From the NCBI GenBank assembly GCA_028726605.1, contig JAQYPV010000003.1, positions 43,903-107,902 of the forward strand: a stretch of 64,000 nucleotides of DNA. The letters run 5' to 3'. Each line of letters opens with the position of its first letter. Position 1 is the stretch's first letter. A program made the position numbers and the translations under genes. The notes beneath the pieces were generated by a model that did not search any database, was not told where the DNA came from, and worked only from the letters and a program-made list of their open reading frames with translations. The stretch is from Peptoniphilaceae bacterium. GTDB lineage: Bacteria > Bacillota > Clostridia > Tissierellales > Peptoniphilaceae. Below are positions 10,464 to 22,211 of the stretch, piece after piece.

Positions 10464-10738
10464 GAATTGATGGTTCTTTTCAATATCGGCTTGAGCCACG
10501 ACATTTTTGAGAGCCGGCTGGCCGTGGGGTGGCGGCGAATTGATGGTTCTTTTCAATATTGGCCTGAGCCACGACATTTTTCAGAGCCGGCTGACCGTGG
10601 GGTGGCGTTGACTTGATGGTTTTTTTCAATATCGGCCTGAGCCACGACATTTTTGAGAACCGGGTGGCCGTGGGGTGGCGGCGAATTGATGGTTCTTTTC
10701 AATATTGACCTGAGCCACGACATTTTTGAGAACCGGGT
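10464..10738 (-). repeat. Four tandem 73-bp repeats
   Basis: Copies start at 10464, 10537, 10610 and 10683, an exact period of 73 bases; the last is cut off after about 56 bases. Copies differ at only a few positions each (copy 1 against 2: about six). Just before copy 1, 10442-10463 resembles the end of a unit. Read on the minus strand each copy contains AAAATGTCGTGGCTC followed by a TATTGAAAA...AACCATCAA segment; this core is shared with the neighbouring 51-base units on the plus strand. The whole period is conserved, so this is not a repeat-spacer array. Short reading frames through it are by-products of the repetition. Confidence 0.95.
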
Positions 10739-10739
10739 T

Positions 10740-10985
10740 ATCGCTCTTTTCATATTCGATTTTAGCACCTACCGAATCCGTCCAAAATGTGGTTGCTCTC
10801 GCGTTAATGAGAATAGCCACCATCGATGGCGCGGATTTTTTGGGTGCTCATCCTATATAGGAATTAGCCACCATCTTTCCGGCGGTTTTGGTATGCGCTA
10901 AACGCCATAATGAAAAGAGCGACAACGGGGTCGCCCCAAAATGTGTTTGCTCATTCAAATATGAAAATAGCGCCGCAAAATAGCG
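10740..10985 (+). repeat. Degenerate array of about 51-52 bp period
   Basis: Five units aligned on GCTC/GCT at 10743, 10795, 10846, 10897 and 10949 (steps 52, 51, 51, 52). Better units read AAAATGTG-nT-TGCTC, then an AT-rich stretch, then GAAAATAGC-CC or AGCCACCATC. The core is the same as that on the minus strand of the 73-bp repeats, so the two arrays face each other. Composition is more AT-rich than the genes around. No reading frame is supported. Function unknown. Confidence 0.7.
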
Positions 10986-11173
10986 GCGGGCGATGTCGGC
11001 TCCGTCGCGCACCCCGCCACGTGCGATGCCGGCCGCCGCTGTCGCCGGCAGTTCGGGGGCACAATCGCCACGTTCTGCGCGCCGGACAGATCCAACCCTA
11101 ATTCGTCAAAGAGTTCTGTCGCTTCCTTTTTTAGCTCAGCATCGATGCGAATTTGAGTGGGTGCTTTTGCCAT
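10955..11173 (-). pseudogene. Truncated DinJ/RelB-type antitoxin remnant
   Basis: From the ATG at 11173 (behind AAGGAGC on the minus strand) the first 30-odd residues, MAKAPTQIRIDAELKKEA and on to LDLSGAQN, match the ribbon-helix-helix start of DinJ/RelB antitoxins, which normally continue with a VNIFLRQ-type helix. Here similarity stops at about codon 38 and the frame runs into unrelated GC-rich sequence and the repeat array for the rest of its 72 codons. No RelE/YafQ toxin gene is next to it. I read it as a decayed antitoxin, its 3' half lost where the repeats begin; a functional short DNA-binding peptide cannot be excluded. Confidence 0.65.
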
Positions 11174-11250
11174 AACGTGCTCCTTTCTCCGCTCATTGTA
11201 CGACAAGCACTTATCTCCCAGTAACGCTACCGCGAATCGTGCATTTTGGC

Positions 11251-11256
11251 TATAAT
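11251..11256 (+). promoter_or_regulatory. -10 box of the V-ATPase operon
   Basis: A perfect TATAAT, 46 bases before the first V-ATPase gene and 78 bases from the divergent antitoxin remnant. No convincing -35 at 16-18 bases upstream. Confidence 0.55.
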
Positions 11257-11301
11257 GGAAGAGCAAAACGTTTACCAGAAAGCAAGCAGGAAGGAGGAGT
11301 G

Positions 11302-11593
11302 ATGGCGAAGGAAGCATTACAGGAAGTGCTCCAAGCAGAAGCTGAAGCGCGCGAGCGCATCCGCACGGCGCGGCTCAATGCGCGAGATAACTTGGCCAAG
11401 GGTCGCGAACAGATTCGGCGTGATGCAGAACGAGTCGTGCAAAATGCCAAGCAGGAAGCGAAAGAACTTTCGGACGCGACGTTTGCCGAAGCGCGCGCCG
11501 GCGTGGGCGCGACGAATTCTGAAGCGCCACATCGGGACCATTCGGCGTTGATCGAGCGGCTTTCTGATGAAATGGTAGAAAAGGTGCTGCACT

Positions 11594-11607
<14 letters not shown>
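11302..11607 (+). CDS. V-type ATPase peripheral-stalk subunit (G/H-like)
   Basis: 101-residue, highly charged Ala/Glu/Arg-rich protein predicted to be one long coiled coil, as expected for the G/H subunit that pairs with subunit E in the peripheral stalk of prokaryotic V/A-ATPases. AAGGAGG (11291-11297) fixes the ATG at 11302; the upstream in-frame ATG would cross the promoter. It is first in the operon, as in related clusters, and overlaps the subunit I gene by 14 bases. Identity rests on position and composition. Confidence 0.75.
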
Positions 11608-14201
<2,594 letters not shown>

Positions 14202-14226
14202 GTTCTCCGTGAGGAAAGGAGGGCCT

Positions 14227-14778
14227 ATGTCCAACTTAGATAACATCAAGGAACAAATTCTGCTGGAGGCGAAAAAGGAGATTGACGCGCTGGAAGGCGA
14301 GATGCTGGCGACGCTGGACCGCGAGCGCCACGACGCGATGAAGGAAGCCAACGCCGAAGCACAACGCATTTTGGAACGCGCCAAACTCGAGGTACCGCTC
14401 ATCGAAGAGCGCGTGCAGGCCGAGGCGGACCGTGACGATCGAAACGAGAAACTTAGAAAGAAACAGGAGCTCGTGGATGCGGTCATGCACCGCGCCGAAG
14501 AAAAACTCAAGAGCTTGCCCGCCCAGACCGTGGTGGACACGCTCACACACTATCTCAAAACTCATCCGTTAAACGAGGGTGATGTCGTGGAACTGCCGAA
14601 AGACGTGACCTTTCAGACGGACGTGGGCACGGTCAAAGAGGCAGCAGACCTCAAACGCGGCTTTCGCATCACGCGCGAGGGCGTGCGCGAGAACGACGAC
14701 TTTCTGGAAGTCTTGTACTATATGAAGGACGATGTGGAACAGGAGGTCATGAAGGCGCTGGCGAAAGGAGAGGCATGA
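14227..14778 (+). CDS. ntpE: V-type ATPase subunit E
   Basis: Peripheral-stalk subunit of 183 residues: long charged N-terminal helix (Glu/Arg/Ala heptads to about residue 100), then a small globular C-terminal domain ending in a segment that binds the catalytic head. The start at 14227 follows AAAGGAGGGCC. The stop overlaps the start of subunit C by four bases (ATGA). Confidence 0.9.
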   Translation: MSNLDNIKEQILLEAKKEIDALEGEMLATLDRERHDAMKEANAEAQRILERAKLEVPLIEERVQAEADRDDRNEKLRKKQELVDAVMHRAEEKLKSLPAQTVVDTLTHYLKTHPLNEGDVVELPKDVTFQTDVGTVKEAADLKRGFRITREGVRENDDFLEVLYYMKDDVEQEVMKALAKGEA

Positions 14779-15866
14779 TGGACAATGCAGGTTTTGCCTC
14801 CATGCGCATCCGCATGTTCGAAAAGCGCCTCATGACCGGCGAACAGCTGGACCGCATGATCAAGGCGCCCACGCTGGAGGCCGCCTTTAACGTCTTGCGC
14901 GAGACGCGCTACAGCGATCTCATGCAAAAAGTGAACCGACCAGAGGATTTCTCGCAAGGCCTCTCCCACATCTTAGCCTACGAAGCGCGCGAGGTGGCCG
15001 CCCTCACTCAAGATGAGGACGTGAAACGCTTTCTCTTCTTGCGCTACGACTACCACAACATCAAAGTGCTCATCAAATCCACCACGGATCCCGAGCGCTA
15101 CGACGACCTGCTCTTTCCGTATGGGACGCTCGACATTTCAAAATGCGAACGCCTCCTCGAAACGAAGCCGTCGGCGGGCGATGACAATCAGGAAAAAGCC
15201 CTCCTCGAAGGGCTTGCGGCGTGGAATAAAAAACAGAACCCGCAAGAAGTGGACTTCATCGTCGACCGCTACATGTATCAGGAGATGAATGACCGGGTGA
15301 AAGCCATGAACAGCCCCGCCCTTCAGCAGTACGTGCGTGAAATGATCGACTTTACGAACCTGCTCTCTTATTTCCGTGGGCTTCGGGTGGAACGCGCCGG
15401 TAAGATCCTCGCCGAGGCGTTTTATCCAGGTGGCCGGATTCGTCGCGAAGACCTGTTCACGCAAGACATCCTGCGCTCGCCGGCGCTGCGCGAAAGCGCC
15501 CTCAATCCGGCGGAAAAAGGCGCGGGAAACGGGGACGTGGACGCCCAACGCCTGCTCGTCATGTTGCGACGGGCCGAAGCGTCTGACTACATGATCCGCG
15601 CTGTGCGTTCGTATTTTGAAACGGGCGACATCGGGGCGCTGGAAAAGGCGCGAGACGAGTTTGCCTATCAGGCCGCTGTGCGCAGCGGCCGCGTCACCAG
15701 TGGGCCGGAAGTGCTATTCTCGTACATGGTGCGCGTGGAGACCGAAATCACCAACATCCGCATCATCCTGTACAGCGTCTCGGTGGGCAAATCACCGGAA
15801 GAGATCCGCAGAGATGTGCGGCTGTCGATTGACGAGACGGAACGAGAGAGGAGAGCCCATGCATAA
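14775..15866 (+). CDS. ntpC: V-type ATPase subunit C (d subunit)
   Basis: 363-residue all-helical funnel protein that links the central rotor shaft to the c-ring. The N-terminal pattern YASMRIRM-like ('GFASMRIRMFEKRLM') and the YDYHNIKVL segment are typical of the AtpC/NtpC family. GGAGAGGC precedes the ATG; the second ATG three bases later is an alternative. Overlaps subunit F by eight bases. Confidence 0.93.
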   Translation: MMDNAGFASMRIRMFEKRLMTGEQLDRMIKAPTLEAAFNVLRETRYSDLMQKVNRPEDFSQGLSHILAYEAREVAALTQDEDVKRFLFLRYDYHNIKVLIKSTTDPERYDDLLFPYGTLDISKCERLLETKPSAGDDNQEKALLEGLAAWNKKQNPQEVDFIVDRYMYQEMNDRVKAMNSPALQQYVREMIDFTNLLSYFRGLRVERAGKILAEAFYPGGRIRREDLFTQDILRSPALRESALNPAEKGAGNGDVDAQRLLVMLRRAEASDYMIRAVRSYFETGDIGALEKARDEFAYQAAVRSGRVTSGPEVLFSYMVRVETEITNIRIILYSVSVGKSPEEIRRDVRLSIDETERERRAHA

Positions 15867-16167
15867 AGTGGCAGTGATTGGCGACCGCGCTTCCGTGTTG
15901 GCGTTTCGCGCGCTGGGCTGCGACGTGTTCACACCGACCGAGGAGCACGACATTCGACGCACCGTCGACAGACTCGCCCAGGAGGACTACGCCGTCATCT
16001 TCATGACGGAAGAACTGGCTTCCCGGGCGATGGAAACCGTAGAACGCTATAAAGCCGCGGCCGTTCCGGCGATCATCATGATCCCGAACTCGCGCGGGTC
16101 CAAAGGCATCGGCATGGCCGAAATCTCGAAAAATGTCGAAAAAGCCGTCGGCATGGACATTTTTTAG
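15859..16167 (+). CDS. ntpF: V-type ATPase subunit F
   Basis: Small rotor protein of 102 residues, beginning [20 protein letters not shown] and ending with the IPNSRGSKG and basic C-terminal helix of the family. It has a Rossmann-like fold and binds subunit D. The frame is open further upstream, but this ATG has GAGAGGAGAG before it and yields the normal family length; the upstream part is a shadow of subunit C. Confidence 0.93.
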   Translation: MHKVAVIGDRASVLAFRALGCDVFTPTEEHDIRRTVDRLAQEDYAVIFMTEELASRAMETVERYKAAAVPAIIMIPNSRGSKGIGMAEISKNVEKAVGMDIF

Positions 16168-16180
16168 AATGGAGGACGCA

Positions 16181-17965
16181 TTGAAGGATGGAATCATCAC
16201 CAAAGTTTCTGGCCCGCTTGTGGAAGCGAGCGGCATGGAAACGGCCAATATTCAGGACGTCGTCGAGGTCTCCGAAAAAGGACTCATTGGCGAGATCATT
16301 GAAATGAAAAAAGACGTCGCCTCCATTCAGGTCTACGAGGAGACGACGGGCATCGGGCCGGGGGAGCCGGTGCGCTCCCAAGGGATGCCCCTCTCCGTGG
16401 AACTGGGGCCGGGACTCATCGGACAGATCTACGACGGCATTCAGCGCCCGCTGGACGACCTCGCGGAAGCGACGGGCGACTTCTTGGAGCGCGGCGTTTC
16501 GGCGACGGCCATCGACCACCAGAAGAAGTGGGACTTCACGGCGACGGCCGCGGTAGGGGCGGCGCTCATCGGCGGGGACATCCTGGGCACGGTGCAAGAG
16601 ACGGAGACGCTCCAGCACAAGATCATGGTGCCGCCCCGCGTGAAGGGCACGCTTCGGACGCTTTCGTCCGGCGCCTATACCGTGGATGATGTCATTGGCA
16701 CGCTGGAAGCCGAGGACGGGTCGACAGTCGAACTCAAGATGGCGCATCGCTGGCCGGTGCGCCAAGCGCGGCCGGTGGATCACAAGATGGACCCGGAAGT
16801 GCCCCTCATCACGGGTCAGCGCGTCATCGACACGTTCTTTCCCGTAGCCAAGGGCGGAACGGCGGCGATTCCGGGCCCCTTCGGCTCGGGGAAAACCGTC
16901 ATTCAGCATCAGCTCGCCAAATGGGCGAATGCGGACGTCATCATCTACGTGGGTTGTGGCGAACGCGGCAACGAGATGACCGACGTGTTGAACGAATTTC
17001 CGGAGATCATCGACCCGAACACGGGGCGTAGCTTGATGGAGAAGGTCGTCTTGATCGCCAACACGTCGAACATGCCGGTGGCGGCCCGCGAGGCGTCCAT
17101 TTACACTGGCATCACCATTGCGGAGTACTACCGCGACATGGGCTACTCTGTGGCGATGATGGCGGATTCCACCTCGCGGTGGGCGGAGGCCTTGCGCGAG
17201 ATGTCCGGCCGTCTGGAAGAGATGCCCGGCGACGAAGGCTATCCGGCGTACCTGGCCTCCCGCATCGCCAGCTTCTACGAGCGCACGGGGATCGTGCAGT
17301 GTTTGGGTTCTGACGACCGCGAAGGGTCGCTCACGGCGATCGGCGCGGTGTCGCCGCCGGGCGGCGATCTGTCCGAGCCGGTGACGCAGTCGACGCTGCG
17401 CATCGTGAAGGTGTTCTGGGGCCTCGATTACGATCTTTCCTACGCCCGCCACTTCCCGGCCATCAACTGGCTCAAGAGCTATTCGCTCTATCAGGACAAG
17501 ATGGACGCGTATTTCAGCGCCCACATCGCGCCGGACTTTGCGAAAAACCGCCAGAAGGCCATGAGCCTCTTGACTGAGGAAGACAGCTTGCAGGAGATCG
17601 TGCGTCTGGTCGGTCAGGATGCGCTCTCCGAAGAAGACCAGTTGAAGCTCTTTACGGCCAAGTCCCTGCGCGAAGATTTCCTCCAGCAGAACGCGTTCGA
17701 CGACGTCGACACGTACTGCTCGGCGGAAAAACAGTATCGCATGCTCGACATCATCCTCGCGTTCCACGAAGGGGCGAGAGAGGCCATGAAGAGCGGAACC
17801 TATCTCAAAGAAATCGAACAGATGCCCATTCGCCAGCAGATCGTGCGGATGCGCCTGGTGCCAGAGGATCAGCTGGAGGCGCTGGACGCTCTCGAAGAGG
17901 AGATGCAGAAGGCCTTTTCGGAGATGAAACGGGACGAGGAGGACTTTGATGATCAGAGATTATAA
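16181..17965 (+). CDS. ntpA: V-type ATPase catalytic subunit A
   Basis: Catalytic ATPase subunit of 594 residues (E. hirae NtpA: 593). I choose the TTG at 16181, because GGAGG (16171-16175) lies five bases upstream and translation then starts [14 protein letters not shown] as in homologues; the ATG at 16169 would have the binding site inside the gene. P-loop GPFGSGKT at residues 232-239, preceded by the long non-homologous insert that marks A subunits; [13 protein letters not shown] follows. Overlaps subunit B by 17 bases. Confidence 0.96.
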   Translation: MKDGIITKVSGPLVEASGMETANIQDVVEVSEKGLIGEIIEMKKDVASIQVYEETTGIGPGEPVRSQGMPLSVELGPGLIGQIYDGIQRPLDDLAEATGDFLERGVSATAIDHQKKWDFTATAAVGAALIGGDILGTVQETETLQHKIMVPPRVKGTLRTLSSGAYTVDDVIGTLEAEDGSTVELKMAHRWPVRQARPVDHKMDPEVPLITGQRVIDTFFPVAKGGTAAIPGPFGSGKTVIQHQLAKWANADVIIYVGCGERGNEMTDVLNEFPEIIDPNTGRSLMEKVVLIANTSNMPVAAREASIYTGITIAEYYRDMGYSVAMMADSTSRWAEALREMSGRLEEMPGDEGYPAYLASRIASFYERTGIVQCLGSDDREGSLTAIGAVSPPGGDLSEPVTQSTLRIVKVFWGLDYDLSYARHFPAINWLKSYSLYQDKMDAYFSAHIAPDFAKNRQKAMSLLTEEDSLQEIVRLVGQDALSEEDQLKLFTAKSLREDFLQQNAFDDVDTYCSAEKQYRMLDIILAFHEGAREAMKSGTYLKEIEQMPIRQQIVRMRLVPEDQLEALDALEEEMQKAFSEMKRDEEDFDDQRL

Positions 17966-19349
17966 GACGGTACAGGAAATTGCCGGCCCGATCATGCTCG
18001 TCACCGGCGTCGAGGGAGTGAAATACGAGGAACTCGTCGAGGTGCGCATGCAGGACGGCAACATCCGTCGCGGCAAAGTGCTCGAAGTGGGCAAAGAAGC
18101 CACTTTGGTGCAGCTCTTCGAAGGATCCTCGGGCATCAACATGCAGGAGACGTCGGTGCGCTTCTTGGGCCACCCGCAGATGTTGGGCGTCTCATCGGAC
18201 ATGATCGGCCGCGTCTTCAACGGCATGGGCGAGCCCATCGACGACGGTCCGGCGTTGCTCCCGGAGAAGCACTTGGACATCAACGGATCGGCCATCAACC
18301 CCTATTCGCGCCTCTATCCGTCCGAGTTCATTCAGACGGGCATTTCGGCCATCGACGGCCTGAACACGCTGGTGCGCGGACAGAAGTTGCCCATCTTCTC
18401 GGGCAACGGCTTGCCGCACAATCAACTGGCGGCACAGATCGCCCGTCAGGCGACGGTCCGGGGGACGGACGAAAAATTCGCCGTGGTGTTCGGCGCCATG
18501 GGCATTACGTTTGAAGAGGCGCAGTTCTTCATCAAGGATTTCCAGAAGACCGGGGCCATCAACCGCGCGGTGCTGTTCATGAATCTCGCGGACGACCCAA
18601 CCATCGAGCGCATCTCCACGCCGCGCATCGCCTTGACCGCGGCGGAGTACCTGGCGTTTGAAAAGGACATGCACGTGTTGGTCATCTTGACCGACATGAC
18701 CAACTACGCGGAGGCGCTGCGCGAGGTCTCGGCGGCGCGCAAGGAAGTGCCGGGACGCCGCGGCTTCCCGGGTTACCTCTACACGGACCTCTCCATGCTC
18801 TACGAGCGCGCGGGCCGCATCAAGGGCCGCAAGGGCTCCATCACGCAGCTGCCCATCCTGTCCATGCCGGAAGACGACATCACGCACCCCATTCCGGATC
18901 TCACGGGGTACATCACCGAGGGGCAGATCATCTTGAGCCGCAGCATCTACAACCGCGGCATCAACCCGCCCATCGACATCCTCCCGTCGCTGTCCCGTCT
19001 GAAGGACAAGGGCATCGGCGAGGGCAAGACGCGCGAGGATCATGCGGCCACCATGAACCAGATCTACGCCGCGGTCGCACGCGGACGCAACGCCAAGGAG
19101 CTCTCCACCATCTTGGGCGAGGCGGCGCTCTCGGACGCCGACATCGCCTTTGCGCACTTCTCGGATGCCTTCGACGCCGAGTACGTCAATCAGGGTTACG
19201 CCACCAACCGCTCCATCGAGGAGACGCTAGACCTGGGGTGGAAACTCATGAAGATGTTGCCGCGTGAGGAACTGAAGCGCATCAAAGACGCCATGATCGA
19301 GAAGTACCTGGGACCGGAGGACGAGAAACCGGAGGAGCCGGCATCATGA
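17949..19349 (+). CDS. ntpB: V-type ATPase regulatory subunit B
   Basis: Non-catalytic nucleotide-site subunit of 466 residues that alternates with A in the head. It starts [14 protein letters not shown] behind GAGGAGG (the TTG three bases earlier is ignored). [19 protein letters not shown] stands where A has its P-loop, as in all B subunits. The [20 protein letters not shown] block is highly conserved. Confidence 0.97.
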   Translation: MIRDYKTVQEIAGPIMLVTGVEGVKYEELVEVRMQDGNIRRGKVLEVGKEATLVQLFEGSSGINMQETSVRFLGHPQMLGVSSDMIGRVFNGMGEPIDDGPALLPEKHLDINGSAINPYSRLYPSEFIQTGISAIDGLNTLVRGQKLPIFSGNGLPHNQLAAQIARQATVRGTDEKFAVVFGAMGITFEEAQFFIKDFQKTGAINRAVLFMNLADDPTIERISTPRIALTAAEYLAFEKDMHVLVILTDMTNYAEALREVSAARKEVPGRRGFPGYLYTDLSMLYERAGRIKGRKGSITQLPILSMPEDDITHPIPDLTGYITEGQIILSRSIYNRGINPPIDILPSLSRLKDKGIGEGKTREDHAATMNQIYAAVARGRNAKELSTILGEAALSDADIAFAHFSDAFDAEYVNQGYATNRSIEETLDLGWKLMKMLPREELKRIKDAMIEKYLGPEDEKPEEPAS

Positions 19350-20029
19350 CACGCCTCAACGTCAATCCGACGCGCATGGTCATGACGACGCTCAAAGAGC
19401 GCCTGAAGACGGCGGAGCGCGGGCACAAACTGTTGAAAGACAAGCAGGACGAGCTCATGCGGCGTTTCATCGCGCTGGCCAAGGAGAACCGCGCGCTGCG
19501 CGAGGCAGTGGAAAAGGAACTGCAAGAGGCGTTTGACGCCTTCTCCATGGCCAATGCCGTCATGAGCCGCCGGATGCTCGATCAGGCGCTAGTGAGTTCG
19601 ACGCAGCGCCTGGGCGTCAACGTCCGGATCGACAACGTCATGAGCGTGCGCATTCCGACCTTTACTTTTGAGCGCTCCGGCGTGGACCTGTCGGCGGATT
19701 CGTATCCGTATGGCTATGCACAGACGTCGGCGGAACTGGACTTGGCGCTTGACGCCTTGAACCGGGTGATGGACCGGCTCTTGGAACTGGCTAAAATCGA
19801 GAAGAGCGCGCAGCTCATGGCCAACGAGATCGAATCGACCCGTCGGCGCGTGAATGCGCTCGAGTACCGCACCATTCCGGATCTCCGGGAGACCATCCAG
19901 TACATCCGCATGAAGTTGGAGGAAGAGGATCGCGCCACGATCACCCGTCTCTTGAAGATCAAGGACCTCATCTCGGATGCCCGCGAGGGGCGGCATGACA
20001 TCGAGGTCATGTTGCAGACGAATGAGTAG
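19346..20029 (+). CDS. ntpD: V-type ATPase subunit D
   Basis: Central-shaft subunit of 227 residues, two long helices forming a coiled coil (residues about 5-75 and 125-205). Starts [11 protein letters not shown], the family signature, four bases overlapping subunit B. Last gene of the V-ATPase set, whose order (G/H)-I-K-E-C-F-A-B-D is common in Bacillota. The genome may therefore lack or not rely on an F-type ATPase; that cannot be seen here. Confidence 0.95.
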   Translation: MTRLNVNPTRMVMTTLKERLKTAERGHKLLKDKQDELMRRFIALAKENRALREAVEKELQEAFDAFSMANAVMSRRMLDQALVSSTQRLGVNVRIDNVMSVRIPTFTFERSGVDLSADSYPYGYAQTSAELDLALDALNRVMDRLLELAKIEKSAQLMANEIESTRRRVNALEYRTIPDLRETIQYIRMKLEEEDRATITRLLKIKDLISDAREGRHDIEVMLQTNE

Positions 20030-20033
20030 GGCC

Positions 20034-20855
20034 ATGCGTGTAAACGAGTGGACCGACGCGCTGGCCGCGCGCCTGGGCGGGCCGTTTGCCGGCGCAGAGG
20101 TCTTTTATGAACCCCGGGTGGACTCCACGCAGGTGCGCGCCAAGGCGTCGTTTGCCGCCGGTAAAGACCGCACCCTCTGGGTGACGCAAGCCCAGACGGC
20201 GGGCTATGGACGCATGCGGCGGGACTTCTTGTCGCTTCCCACGGGTCTCTATTTCACGTTCGCCCTGCCCTGGTCACAAGCGGGCGGCTTCGATGCGACG
20301 ACGAAAGGCGGGAACCCGGGTGATGCCGTGCTGCCGACGATCCTCACCACCGCGGTGGCGACGGCACTTGCGACCGTCTTGGCGCGCGACTTCGACCGCG
20401 AGACCGAGATCAAGTGGGTGAACGACCTCTACTACCGCGACCGCAAGGTCGTGGGCATCTTAACCGAAGCCATTGTGCGCGCTGGGCGTCCCGCCGAGAT
20501 CTTCTGCGGCGTCGGCATCAATTGGTCGGAGCCGCGGGGCGGTTTTCCGGACGAACTCAAAGCCAAAGCCGGCAGCCTCGGCTTTGCGACGCTCACGCCG
20601 GAGCGGGCGCTCTTTTTCTTCACCCGCTTCTTCGACGCCTTGACGCAGCTCCTCGAAGTGCTTCCGCGAACGGACTTTCTCGAGGACTATGAGGCCCGTC
20701 TCCTGGGTCGCGGCCAGCGCGGCGCGCTCTCGGATGGCACTGAGGGCATCATTTTGGGGGTGGCGCCGGATGGAGCCTTGCGCCTTGACGTCGGAGGGCA
20801 AGAGCGGCGCGTCTCGTCGGGAGAGGTACGCCTCGTGAGCTGGGAGCGGTCGTGA
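20034..20855 (+). CDS. birA: Biotin--[biotin carboxyl-carrier protein] ligase
   Basis: 273-residue enzyme that makes biotinyl-AMP and transfers biotin to carboxylases. The catalytic motif is GYGRMRRDF (57-65, for the usual GRGRxxR.W), followed by EIKWVNDLYY (KWPNDL motif, Pro changed to Val) and the VGIGINW-like FCGVGINW. There is no N-terminal helix-turn-helix, so it is a monofunctional ligase and not a BirA repressor. Start chosen at 20034, four bases after ntpD; the in-frame ATG at 20022 is possible. Close packing suggests read-through from the ATPase operon. Confidence 0.88.
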   Translation: MRVNEWTDALAARLGGPFAGAEVFYEPRVDSTQVRAKASFAAGKDRTLWVTQAQTAGYGRMRRDFLSLPTGLYFTFALPWSQAGGFDATTKGGNPGDAVLPTILTTAVATALATVLARDFDRETEIKWVNDLYYRDRKVVGILTEAIVRAGRPAEIFCGVGINWSEPRGGFPDELKAKAGSLGFATLTPERALFFFTRFFDALTQLLEVLPRTDFLEDYEARLLGRGQRGALSDGTEGIILGVAPDGALRLDVGGQERRVSSGEVRLVSWERS

Positions 20856-21172
20856 AGGGGCGTGAATTCGGCATCGCCCTCGTCTGGGCGGTGGTGTTGA
20901 CGGCACTCGTGGCCATGGGCTTGCGCCTCGACCCGTCGTTTCACTTTCCCGCGGCGGGGCTGTTGATCGTGGGGGCCGTCCTCACGAGCCTCTGCACCGG
21001 AGCGCTGACGACGGCCTTTGCTTTCCTCTTCTTTTTGGGGTTGCTCTTCGCGATGTCGTCGTCTCTCTTCGTTCCGGAGCGCGCATGGGACTGGGCCTGC
21101 CTCTGCTTTTTCGGGAGCTGCCTCTTGAGCCGCGTTACAGACCGACACACATTGTCTTTTTTCGATTCATGA
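20852..21172 (+). CDS. Small integral membrane protein, function unknown
   Basis: 106 residues, with three or four hydrophobic helices (about 8-25, 35-55, 57-72 and 83-95) and short polar loops. The GTG start overlaps the birA stop by four bases, which implies translational coupling. I do not recognise a family. It could be a biotin-uptake-independent membrane partner or simply a passenger; no motif allows a choice. Confidence 0.6.
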   Translation: MKGREFGIALVWAVVLTALVAMGLRLDPSFHFPAAGLLIVGAVLTSLCTGALTTAFAFLFFLGLLFAMSSSLFVPERAWDWACLCFFGSCLLSRVTDRHTLSFFDS

Positions 21173-21225
21173 GGGATTCACAATTCGGTGCTATAGTGAG
21201 TGCGGATCAGATGAAGGAGGCGAAA

Positions 21226-22116
21226 ATGCGCATCGCATGCATCGGAGATATTCACTACACCAGCATGGCCTTTCGCGGCAAAAAGCATCGGGAGATGAAC
21301 CGGACGTTTTATCGCCGGTTTTTGGAGACGTTTTTTGCCGTGGATGCGGATTACTACGTCATCCTGGGCGATTTGACGCACTTCGGCACGCATCGGCAGC
21401 TTCGGGAGATTCGCGAGATCATCGAGGGCGCCAAGCGGCCGGAACAACACCTGGAGATCGTCATCGGCAATCACGACATCCTGTTTGGACAGAAGGAGCC
21501 GTTTCGACGCATCATGGGGCTGGATCACCTCTTTCGCTCGTTTGATGCGGAGGGCGTGCGCCTCATCTTCCTGGACACCGCGCGGGTGGCGTCGTTTCGC
21601 AAGAACTCGTCACTCATGGGCATCGAACAGTCCCGGTGGTTCAGCAGTCAACTGTTGGAGGCCGGCGAGCGCCCCGTGATGGTGTTTGCTCATCATCCGG
21701 CCGATGACGTGCGCATGACCGATCAGGAGGGGCGCTATCTGCCGCACTTGTCGGTGAAGTCGGTGTTGGCCCTCAAGGAAGGGCGCGGCATCTACGTCAA
21801 CGGTCACAAACACAAGGACCATTTTTCGGTGGAGCAGAATTGGGCGTTTCTCCAGTTCAACGACATTCTGGACGAGATGACCATTCGCATCCTCAATTAC
21901 GACGAGGGGAAATTCTCCATGGAGTCGGTGACCATTGATGACCCGTGGATGGTCAAGGCGACCGACCGCATTGCACGCTTGCTCTTCACCTTTGTGAAGA
22001 AGAAGAACGACGTGTCGTTTGCCGATGTCGGGGATCTGACCTTAGAGCAGACGGACGATGAAAGTTTTCGCATGGACATGGCGACGAAGCCGTTCTGTGC
22101 CACGGATACACGATGA
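21226..22116 (+). CDS. Metallophosphoesterase (calcineurin-like)
   Basis: 296-residue protein with the full two-metal phosphoesterase set: GDIHY near the start, LGDLTHF, IGNHDI, FAHHP and NGHKHKDHF. Such enzymes hydrolyse phosphodiesters or nucleotides (Icc/CpdA-like); the substrate is unknown. AAGGAGG (21214-21220) fixes the ATG at 21226. No signal peptide, so cytoplasmic. The last 70 residues, after the phosphoesterase core, look like a small extra domain. A terminator follows directly. Confidence 0.85.
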   Translation: MRIACIGDIHYTSMAFRGKKHREMNRTFYRRFLETFFAVDADYYVILGDLTHFGTHRQLREIREIIEGAKRPEQHLEIVIGNHDILFGQKEPFRRIMGLDHLFRSFDAEGVRLIFLDTARVASFRKNSSLMGIEQSRWFSSQLLEAGERPVMVFAHHPADDVRMTDQEGRYLPHLSVKSVLALKEGRGIYVNGHKHKDHFSVEQNWAFLQFNDILDEMTIRILNYDEGKFSMESVTIDDPWMVKATDRIARLLFTFVKKKNDVSFADVGDLTLEQTDDESFRMDMATKPFCATDTR

Positions 22117-22139
22117 GCGCCGCGCGACGGCGCTTTTTT
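22117..22139 (+). terminator. Terminator after the phosphoesterase gene
   Basis: GCGCCG (22117-22122) and CGGCGC (22128-22133) flank a 5-base loop and are followed by six T (22134-22139). It argues against starting the next gene at 22113. Confidence 0.85.
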
Positions 22140-22211
22140 CGGCAAGAGCAGAAAACGTTATCCGATGTCCGAAAGGGTTTGGGTATACAGAAAGCGGGAG
22201 GTGAGTTCTTC

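Noticed and set aside
10464..10738. CRISPR array
   Set aside because: Copies are regularly spaced, but the entire 73-base period is conserved, there are no variable spacers, and no cas genes are in the window.
10553..10823. Minus-strand reading frames of 65-78 codons over the repeats
   Set aside because: Their products simply repeat with the DNA (for example KMSWLRSILKRTINS-like units); no ribosome binding site or family. The 73-base period shifts frame, so they are not conserved repeats at protein level.
16169..16180. ATG at 16169 as start of ntpA
   Set aside because: GGAGG would then lie inside the gene; the TTG at 16181 gives the family N-terminus and length.
22113..22211. Earlier start of the NUDIX gene
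   Set aside because: It would read through a Rho-independent terminator, and a good ribosome binding site stands before the ATG at 22212.
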